The notes beneath the pieces were generated by a model. The model saw only the letters and a list, made by a program, of their open reading frames with translations. It did not search any database and had not been told where the DNA came from. This document shows positions 8,701 to 13,102 of a stretch of DNA of 13,102 bases, in pieces. The stretch is taken from contig JAFAPJ010000147.1 of NCBI GenBank assembly GCA_019247255.1, forward strand, positions 1 to 13,102, given 5' to 3'. Positions within the stretch are counted from its first letter, which is position 1; every line of letters starts with the position of its first letter. Both the position numbers and the translations under genes were made by a program. Source of the DNA: Methylobacteriaceae bacterium. GTDB lineage: Bacteria; Pseudomonadota; Alphaproteobacteria; Rhizobiales; Beijerinckiaceae.

Positions 8701-9224
8701 TTGCGCAAGACCGGCGCGTCGATGAGGACGAGCCGAAGCTGCGTGACCGTCCCGAGATACAGATCAGAGATGACCGGCGCGCCCTTGTCGAACACCTCCC
8801 GGTCGGTCGCGATCAGGACGGGATCGCTTGCGACCGGCAGCGGTACGCCGAACGGGCGGCTCGTGTTGACGACCTGCTGACCGGTCCGGTCTCGCATGGC
8901 CACGAAGGAGCCGCGGGTCCGCAGGACGGCCCGGGCCTGCTGGTCGAAATCGGACAGCCGGCCGCCTTCCTGCAGCGCCGGGGAGGTCGCGAGCGCTTCG
9001 AGCGCGGCGACGAGCCCGTTGATTTCGCGGTCGATCGCCCCCGACACGCGCTGTGCGAGCTCGAGCGCGTCGGCTTGCTGCCGGTCGCGCTCCGCGACCG
9101 AGTAGCGCCACAGGAGCGCGCCCGCGAACAGCACGACGGGCAGCAGCACCGCGGCGACCAGGATGACGAGGCGGGTGCGGGTCGAGAGCGCGTGAACGGC
9201 GAAACCTGACGGACGCACAAACAT
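5781..9224 (-). CDS. Hybrid sensor histidine kinase with periplasmic sensor, three PAS domains and receiver
   Basis: This 1147-aa inner-membrane kinase autophosphorylates on histidine and can pass phosphate to its own receiver. In order it has TM1 (about 19-39), a periplasmic dCache-like sensor (41-280), TM2 (284-304) and HAMP (305-357). PAS domains follow at about 364-480, 490-613 and 640-745, the last two separated by a short coiled coil. Then come HisKA with phospho-His776 (GGVAHDFNN), and an HATPase with N-box Asn891, G1 DTGIGM (935-940) and G2 GKGTGLGL (959-966). The C-terminal receiver (1024-1140) has acidic residues at 1030-1032, phospho-Asp1074 and Lys1125. The phosphotransfer residues are all present. 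The HDFNN box and receiver order resemble the CckA group, but the dCache module differs. No response-regulator gene is adjacent. It converges on the SDR gene with 12 bp between stops. AAGAG just before the ATG is a weak ribosome site. The signal is unknown. Confidence 0.93.
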   Translation of the reverse strand: MFVRPSGFAVHALSTRTRLVILVAAVLLPVVLFAGALLWRYSVAERDRQQADALELAQRVSGAIDREINGLVAALEALATSPALQEGGRLSDFDQQARAVLRTRGSFVAMRDRTGQQVVNTSRPFGVPLPVASDPVLIATDREVFDKGAPVISDLYLGTVTQLRLVLIDAPVLRNGMVAYALNIALDPSRLADILAASTPPDWTVSLVDRRDLIIARSRQHERFIGSFASDTLRANAVGDGGIWLGTTLEGEQAYSAYTRSGITGWRVAVGVPVATIFDPIQRLVWLLAGSALVVLLVSVALAVRFARQIAEPLSGLAAAAEGLGRREVVPPIRSGLREANAIGQALTTASLAIAQRQAALQASEERFRAAVRAVEGVVWTNDAEGRMTGDQPGWSELTGQTRDAYEGYGWAQAVHPDDAEPTIEAWQRAVASRSTFVFEHRVRGRDGGFRLFSTRAVPVTLPDGSIREWVGVHTDVTDEREARAALAESQARLKAVFDAVPVGVVIAEAPSGRIIDGNAQAARIFRHPLLPSQTIDDYRAWVAFHPDGRQVEGHEYPLGRVIRHGEERPEIEALYRRGDGTDAWVRIIGAPVRDPAGLVTGGVVAILDIDREKRTDAELRELNATLEKRVENAIAERDRIWRLSTELMLVARFDAEVVAINPAWATTLGWAEEDLVGTRFIDLVHPEDIESTLAEAGRLSEGITTLRFENRYRHKDGSYRWLSWTAVPDDRFIHAIARDVTAEHEAAEALRRTEEQLRQSQKMEVVGQLTGGVAHDFNNLLTVVTGHLDMAQRRLEATGQDPRLARNIANAVEGARRAAVLTHRLLAFARQSPLKPEPVDLNRTIEGMSELIRRALGEHIAVNTTLAPALGPTEADVNGIENAILNLCVNARDAMPEGGRLTIETANADLDANDPAVARGDVRAGAYVRLAVRDTGIGMTPEIRERVFEPFFTTKPVGKGTGLGLSQVYGFLRQSGGHAAIRSEPGEGTTVTLYFPRRQLAAEAHDGAQPGSADSLADGTGETILLVEDEDMVREFTVSALEEAGYTVVAAADGPTGLALLDAHPEVRLLFTDIVLAGPLNGRKVADEALRCRPDLKVLFTTGYTRDAAVLPGRPDGGVDLITKPFTAASLTAKVRRLLLGEAEPR

Positions 9225-9232
9225 CTCTTATT

Positions 9233-9249
9233 CTTGGGGCGCCCCCAAG
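9233..9249. promoter_or_regulatory. Inverted repeat immediately upstream of the hybrid kinase gene
   Basis: CTTGGGG (9233-9239) and CCCCAAG (9243-9249) form a perfect 7-bp inverted repeat around a 3-base centre, only 8 bases ahead of the kinase ATG at 9224. On the coding strand the downstream arm abuts the likely ribosome site, so it could be an operator or a translation-controlling hairpin. No T-run follows on either strand, so it is not an intrinsic terminator for the upstream RAM-domain gene. No promoter hexamers were recognised in the remainder of the gap 9225-9346. Confidence 0.4.
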
Positions 9250-9346
9250 GCACGATCCGTAGCCGCTTGGCCGGGCGTGGTCTACAGCACGGCCGCGTCG
9301 AAGGCAGGCTCACGCCAGCGAGAGCAACCCCGCCCCCGGCGCCGGC

Positions 9347-9583
9347 TCAGAAGGCCTTGAACGTGATGATCGTGTGCGTGTCCGCGATCTCCGGGATTGT
9401 TTGCACGTTCTCGGCCACGAAATGCCCGATATCAACCTCGTCATCCACGTGGAATTTTGCCAGTATGTCGTAATTGCCGGCGGTCGAGTAGATTTCGGAA
9501 GCGATCTCACGATCGGCGAGGGCGCTCGCGACCGCGTAAGTCTTGCCGAGCTTGCATTTGATCTCGACGAAGAAAGTCTGCAT
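9347..9583 (-). CDS. Stand-alone Lrp/AsnC ligand-binding (RAM) domain protein
   Basis: This 78-aa cytoplasmic protein consists only of the Lrp/AsnC effector-binding alpha-beta fold, with no helix-turn-helix. The pattern is typical of the domain: FFVEIKCKLGK, then STAGNYDILAKFHVDD in the core beta hairpin, and IPEIADTHTIITFKAF at the end. Such stand-alone RAM proteins form ring oligomers that bind amino acids or related small molecules; that is family knowledge, and the ligand here is unknown. I prefer the ATG at 9583, which has AGGA nine bases upstream. An in-frame GTG two codons earlier (9589) is too close to that site. It lies 52 bp downstream of the C15-peptidase gene on the same strand and could be the last member of that operon or have its own promoter. 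Confidence 0.88.
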   Translation of the reverse strand: MQTFFVEIKCKLGKTYAVASALADREIASEIYSTAGNYDILAKFHVDDEVDIGHFVAENVQTIPEIADTHTIITFKAF

Positions 9584-9635
9584 CGGCACGGGTCCTGCGC
9601 ATTCGGGCTCGGCATAGCGGTTCGGCCGGAACCCT

Positions 9636-10274
9636 TCAACGCGCCGGCTGCAGGCGCTTCTCCCTCAAGAGCAGGAGCGCGACCTCGACGAGCGCCGCCG
9701 CGAGCCGGTCCTCTCGGCCGAGACGCGGCTTGCGCCTGGTCGCGCCGTCGCGGGACCTGAGTGCAGGGAGGGATCGCGACAGGGGGATGTGGACGAACAG
9801 CGTCGCGCTGCCCTGTCCGAGCGCCCGAAAATAGGCGGCGTTGCACAGGTAGCGTCCGGCGTCGCGCGACAGCCGCACCGGAAGACCTTGCCGGGCGACG
9901 GCGTTCCTCGCCTTGACGGGCGCGAGCCGCGTGCGACGCGCCACGGACGGGTCGGCCGGACGGGTCGCGCGTTCCCCCGCGACATCGGGGAACAGCGTGC
10001 TCCGCCGTGCCGTCGCCCGCCACTCGATCCGGATCGGGCGGGAGCGCGCCGCGACCCCGATCATGAGAACCGCGTCGGGTGTGGCGGTGAGCGCGGGATC
10101 GAGCTCGAGGGGAAGCGTCGCGTAAGCGGTCGTGAGGATCAGGGCCTCGGCCTCGACCTCGAGAAGCTTCAGCCGTCGCGAGGAGGCGACGGCGCGTGCG
10201 GCCGCCGCGCTCGGGTTGCGCGGCACGGTCGGGAACGGGCCGAAGCCGGTGACGAGAAGGCGCCGTCGGGTCAC
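9636..10274 (-). CDS. C15-family cysteine peptidase (pyroglutamyl-peptidase I-like)
   Basis: This 212-aa protein has the length of bacterial pyroglutamyl peptidases, which remove N-terminal pyroglutamate from peptides in the cytoplasm. The start ([18 protein letters not shown], about 5-22) matches the family N-terminal motif. The expected catalytic residues can all be placed: Glu84 (RIEWRA), Cys144 (RDAGRYLCN) and His162 (LFVHIP). The middle is Arg-rich and more divergent than well-studied enzymes, so substrate specificity is uncertain. The start is a GTG at 10274 that overlaps the TGA of meaB (GTGA), so translation is coupled. A longer reading to 10514 would run into meaB in another frame and is not credible. 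The peptidase is the third gene of an MFS-meaB-peptidase operon. Confidence 0.85.
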   Translation of the reverse strand: MTRRRLLVTGFGPFPTVPRNPSAAAARAVASSRRLKLLEVEAEALILTTAYATLPLELDPALTATPDAVLMIGVAARSRPIRIEWRATARRSTLFPDVAGERATRPADPSVARRTRLAPVKARNAVARQGLPVRLSRDAGRYLCNAAYFRALGQGSATLFVHIPLSRSLPALRSRDGATRRKPRLGREDRLAAALVEVALLLLREKRLQPAR

Positions 10275-11254
10275 GTATCCCACCCGAGCAGCGAGGCGAT
10301 CTCGTCCGCGGCGGCGGCCGGCGAGGTCCTGGCCTCGGCCACGGCCCGTTCCAGCGCGGGGAGCCGGTCCCGCACAGCCGGCTGCGTATGGAGGCGCTCG
10401 CGCATGCGCTCCTCGACGAGCGCCCACATCCAGCCGCGATCCTGGCGCCGGCGCCGTCCCCCAAACTCCCCGATCCTCTCCATGACGCGGCGGTGGGCCA
10501 GCACGGCATCCCACAACGCGTCGAGGCCCAGGCCCGTGAGGCCGGAAACGAGCAGGACGGGCGGCGTCCAGGGCGCGCCGGGCGGCACCAGGATGTGGAG
10601 CGCGGCGCGATAATCGCCCGCCGCCGCGGCGGCGCGCTCGGCGCCGGGCCCGTCGGCCTTGTTGACCGCGATCGCGTCCGCGAGCTCGATCACGCCCTTC
10701 TTGATGCCCTGCAGCTCGTCACCGGCCCCCGGCAGCGCCAGGACGAGGAAGAAATCCGTGAGGTCCGCGACGGCGGTCTCGGATTGGCCGACCCCGACCG
10801 TCTCGACCAGGATCACGTCGAAGCCGGCCGCCTCGCAGAGCAGCATCGCTTCCCGGGTCTTCGCGGCGACACCGCCGAGCGTGCCGGCCGAGGGCGAGGG
10901 GCGGATGAAGGCCCGCGGGTCGGCGGCGAGGCGCTCCATCCGGGTCTTGTCCCCGAGGATCGCGCCGCCCGTGCGGGTGGAGCTCGGATCGACCGCGAGC
11001 ACCGCGACCCGGTGCCCGGCCGCGATGAGGTGGGCGCCGAGCGAATCGATGAGCGTCGACTTGCCGACGCCCGGCACGCCTGTGATGCCGACCCGGATCG
11101 CGCCTCCGGTGCGGGCCATCACGGCCTCCAGGAGGAGCCGCGCCGCCGCGCGATCGTCGGGTCGGCGCGATTCGACGAGCGTGATGGCGCGCGCGAGCGT
11201 CGCACGGTCGCCGGTGAGGAGGGCGCCCTCGTCGATCGGGCGTCGGTTCGCCAT
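10271..11254 (-). CDS. meaB: Methylmalonyl-CoA mutase-associated GTPase MeaB (ArgK family)
   Basis: This 327-aa cytoplasmic G3E-class P-loop GTPase protects and reactivates adenosylcobalamin-dependent methylmalonyl-CoA mutase by gating cofactor loading. It shows Walker [10 protein letters not shown] (59-67) with Lys65, the Mg-site region [19 protein letters not shown] (88-106), the switch region ETVGVGQSE (151-159) and the guanine-specifying NKAD (198-201). The C-terminal helical dimerisation arm (about 260-327) is present, and the length is normal. I placed the start at the ATG at 11254, two bases after the MFS stop codon; the open frame extends much further upstream but only as an antisense-like shadow of the MFS gene. 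The ribosome site is weak, consistent with coupling to the upstream gene. The mutase gene itself is not in the window. Confidence 0.95.
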   Translation of the reverse strand: MANRRPIDEGALLTGDRATLARAITLVESRRPDDRAAARLLLEAVMARTGGAIRVGITGVPGVGKSTLIDSLGAHLIAAGHRVAVLAVDPSSTRTGGAILGDKTRMERLAADPRAFIRPSPSAGTLGGVAAKTREAMLLCEAAGFDVILVETVGVGQSETAVADLTDFFLVLALPGAGDELQGIKKGVIELADAIAVNKADGPGAERAAAAAGDYRAALHILVPPGAPWTPPVLLVSGLTGLGLDALWDAVLAHRRVMERIGEFGGRRRRQDRGWMWALVEERMRERLHTQPAVRDRLPALERAVAEARTSPAAAADEIASLLGWDT

Positions 11255-11256
11255 GT

Positions 11257-12396
11257 TCAGGGAAGCGTCGCACGCCGTGGCCAAACCGGCAAAAGCGCGA
11301 GCGTCGCCAGGGCGCAGGCGATCGCGAACAGGAGGTCGTGCGCGTGGGTCCGCGCGAAGAGCGCGGCGAGCGCGAAGCCGGTCGCGGCCTGCGCGACCGC
11401 GAAGGCCGCCGTCGCCTGCACCCAGACGAGACCCGCGGCCGGGCCCGCGATCTCGCGCGAGCGGGCGAGGGCGACCGCCGTCATGCCGACGGCGCTGAAC
11501 CCGCCGAGCAGCGCGGAGAGGGCGAGCGGGATCGTCCCGTGGACGAGGGCGAGCCCGGTCGCGACGGCCTGAAGCCCGATCCAGATCCGGAGCGCCGGAC
11601 CAGCGCCGATCCGGTCGGCGACGCGGCCTCCCGCGAGCGGTCCCGCGAAGCCGCCAAGTCCGAAGAGGAGCCACAGCCACGCCCCGGTCGCGACCGGCAG
11701 CCCGCGCCCGTGCACGGCGAGTTCGCCGAAGAAGACCATGTGCGGCACGAAGCCCGCGGCCGAGAGCCCGTAGGCGAGGGCGAGGGCGAGAGCGCCCGGC
11801 GGCACGGGCGCGGCCGGGACGGCGACGGGCGTCGCCGGCCAGGCGCGGCGCGCGCCGAGCCAGATCGCGGCGACGAGCCCGGCGAGAAGGAGCCACGTCG
11901 CCGACACTCCGGCCGGGAGGACGGGCGGGATCGCGAGCGCCGCTACCACGATGCCGGACGCGACGCCCATCATCACGATGCCGCCCGCGAGACCGCGCCG
12001 CTCGGGCGCGACCGCGCCCTGCACGGCCGGTCCCGCGAGCGCCATCAGGAGGCCGCCCGCGACGCCGGCGAGCGCCCGGCAGGCCGCGAGCCAGGCGGCG
12101 CCGCCGTTCCAGCCGCAGCCGAGGAAGGAGAGGGTCGCGAGCGCCATTCCGACATCGAGCGCCGTTCGGGTCCCGACGCCGCGCCCGAGCGTGCGCCCGC
12201 CGAGCACGCCGGCGAGGTAGCCCGCGAGGTTCACGGCGCCGAGGAGCCCGGCCTCGCCGGCCGTGACCCAGCCGGCCGCGACCATCGCGGGGAAAAGCGG
12301 CACGTAGGCGAAACGGGCGAGCCCGATGCCCGAGAAGGTCGCGGCCGCCCCCGCGAGGGCGGGACGGAGGAAGGACGGGGCGCCGGACGCGTGCAC
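11257..12396 (-). CDS. YbfB/YjiJ-family MFS transporter
   Basis: This 379-aa inner-membrane protein has about twelve hydrophobic segments in two six-helix halves, separated by a Pro/Ala-rich loop near 190-205. It belongs to the major facilitator superfamily and is probably a proton-coupled exporter. The opening, [17 protein letters not shown] followed by an [15 protein letters not shown] segment, is characteristic of the YbfB/YjiJ group. A conserved-loop-like [11 protein letters not shown] occurs near 255-265. The start is the GTG at 12396, with GAGG a few bases upstream. The stop lies two bases before the meaB ATG, so the genes are probably coupled. The substrate cannot be deduced; the neighbours hint at organic-acid or peptide metabolism only weakly. 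Confidence 0.9.
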   Translation of the reverse strand: MHASGAPSFLRPALAGAAATFSGIGLARFAYVPLFPAMVAAGWVTAGEAGLLGAVNLAGYLAGVLGGRTLGRGVGTRTALDVGMALATLSFLGCGWNGGAAWLAACRALAGVAGGLLMALAGPAVQGAVAPERRGLAGGIVMMGVASGIVVAALAIPPVLPAGVSATWLLLAGLVAAIWLGARRAWPATPVAVPAAPVPPGALALALAYGLSAAGFVPHMVFFGELAVHGRGLPVATGAWLWLLFGLGGFAGPLAGGRVADRIGAGPALRIWIGLQAVATGLALVHGTIPLALSALLGGFSAVGMTAVALARSREIAGPAAGLVWVQATAAFAVAQAATGFALAALFARTHAHDLLFAIACALATLALLPVWPRRATLP

Positions 12397-12559
12397 AGCC
12401 TCACGTGGCAGAGCCGGCGCGACGCCGTCCAGACTTGCCTCGTGAAGGCTGCCTTCGCGGGGCGGGAACGCGCCGGGCCGCTCCTGGGCTTCGCGGCGGC
12501 CCGGCCCGGCGCTAAGAGGAGGCCTCGCTCCCGCTCCCGCTCACGAGCCGCCCCGACCG
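12397..12559. other. Divergent intergenic region between the MFS operon and gatB
   Basis: This 163-bp gap should contain the promoters of both the leftward MFS-meaB-peptidase operon and gatB. It contains an 8-bp inverted repeat (12474-12481 with 12496-12503, 14-base loop). It also contains a strong Shine-Dalgarno-like AGGAGG at 12517-12522 that is not followed by a start codon at usable distance, and a small GCTCCC tandem repeat at 12527-12542. I recognise no clear sigma-70 hexamers and no tRNA or riboswitch. Confidence 0.4.
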
Positions 12560-13102
12560 ATGTCCGCCGCCGCCACCGCCGAACCGACCCGCGCCAAGCT
12601 CATCCGCGGCGCCCTCCACGATTGGGAGGTCGTGATCGGGATGGAGATCCACGCCCAGGTCGTCAGCCGCTCCAAGCTCTTCTCGGGCGCCTCCACGGCC
12701 TTCGGCGCGCAGCCGAACGCGCATGTCTCGCTCGTCGACGCCGCGATGCCCGGCATGCTCCCCGTCATCAACCGCGAATGCGTCGCGCAGGCCGTCCGCA
12801 CCGGGCTCGGCCTCAAGGCCGCCATCAACCTGCGCTCGGTGTTCGACCGGAAGAACTATTTCTACCCGGATCTGCCGCAAGGCTATCAGATCAGCCAGTA
12901 CAAGAGCCCGATCGTCGGCGAGGGCGAAGTCATCGTCGACGTGACGCCGACCGAGCAGATCCGCGTCGGCATCGAGCGACTGCATCTCGAGCAGGACGCC
13001 GGCAAGTCGATCCACGACCTGTCGCCGACCGACAGCCATGTCGACCTCAACCGGTCGGGCGTCGCGCTGATGGTGATCGTGTCGAAGCCCGACATGCGCT
13101 CG
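12560..13102 (+). CDS. gatB: Asp-tRNA(Asn)/Glu-tRNA(Gln) amidotransferase subunit B (5' part)
   Basis: This is the first 181 residues of GatB, which normally has about 480-500. GatB is the kinase/tRNA-recognition subunit of GatCAB, which amidates misacylated Glu-tRNA(Gln) and Asp-tRNA(Asn) in the cytoplasm. The family landmarks are clear: [14 protein letters not shown] (21-34, with Glu29 and His31), KLFSGAS (39-45), [19 protein letters not shown] (96-114), [12 protein letters not shown] (139-150) and [10 protein letters not shown] (161-170). Position 172 is valine where the family has a nearly invariant glutamate. The ATG at 12560 fits homologous N-termini, but no ribosome site stands at normal distance; AGGAGG is 37 bases away. 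gatC and gatA are not immediately upstream. The gene continues beyond the window. Confidence 0.96.
   Translation, partial: MSAAATAEPTRAKLIRGALHDWEVVIGMEIHAQVVSRSKLFSGASTAFGAQPNAHVSLVDAAMPGMLPVINRECVAQAVRTGLGLKAAINLRSVFDRKNYFYPDLPQGYQISQYKSPIVGEGEVIVDVTPTEQIRVGIERLHLEQDAGKSIHDLSPTDSHVDLNRSGVALMVIVSKPDMRS

Noticed and set aside
7902..9209. 435-codon plus-strand frame opposite the kinase sensor region
   Set aside because: Same reasoning: its limits follow the kinase codons and the composition is typical of a shadow frame.
11773..11795. Tandem GGCGAG hexamer in the MFS gene
   Set aside because: It encodes Ala-Leu repeats within a membrane helix and is ordinary codon repetition in a GC-rich gene.
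11255..11896. N-terminal extension of the meaB frame upstream of 11254
   Set aside because: The 214 extra residues are Arg-rich and overlap the MFS gene in another frame. MeaB family length and the N-terminal sequence support the ATG at 11254.

Overview
The window is 13.1 kb of very GC-rich, tightly packed bacterial chromosome. The organism is most likely an alphaproteobacterium of the order Hyphomicrobiales (Methylobacteriaceae or Salinarimonadaceae-like). This rests on the strong G/C bias at third codon positions, a GatB N-terminus of alphaproteobacterial type, a large PAS/CckA-like hybrid kinase and a MeaB-type GTPase. It is inferred from protein character only. I see no rRNA, tRNA, CRISPR array, insertion sequence or phage gene.

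Left part (1-5768), the accessory-looking region. Two glycosyltransferase genes run leftward: a MurG-like/COG4671-type enzyme and, overlapping its stop codon, a family-4 enzyme cut by the window edge. Three genes run rightward from the same 140-bp divergent gap. They encode an 897-aa ABC-exporter-like protein, a stand-alone cyclic-nucleotide-binding protein and a short-chain dehydrogenase. The ABC protein is the most remarkable object here. Its membrane domain looks intact, but every catalytic motif of its nucleotide-binding domain is replaced. The space between the Q-loop region and the signature region is expanded to roughly 330 residues and contains a tandem internal duplication. Together the five genes look like a glycan or glycolipid synthesis and translocation locus with a non-canonical, perhaps ligand-gated, ABC-like membrane protein. 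That joint function is inference.

Middle part (5781-9583). A leftward hybrid sensor histidine kinase (periplasmic sensor, HAMP, three PAS domains, HisKA, ATPase, receiver) converges on the dehydrogenase gene with only 12 bp between them. A perfect 7-bp inverted repeat lies just upstream of its start codon. Further upstream, on the same strand, is a stand-alone Lrp/AsnC ligand-binding (RAM) domain protein.

Right part (9636-13102). A leftward, translationally coupled trio encodes a YbfB/YjiJ-type MFS transporter, the MeaB GTPase (chaperone of methylmalonyl-CoA mutase) and a C15-family (pyroglutamyl-peptidase-like) cysteine peptidase. Divergent from it is the 5' part of gatB, which runs off the window. 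gatB carries an unexpected valine at a normally invariant glutamate. No gene-free stretch exceeds 300 bases; the longest gaps are 1704-1843, 9225-9346 and 12397-12559.
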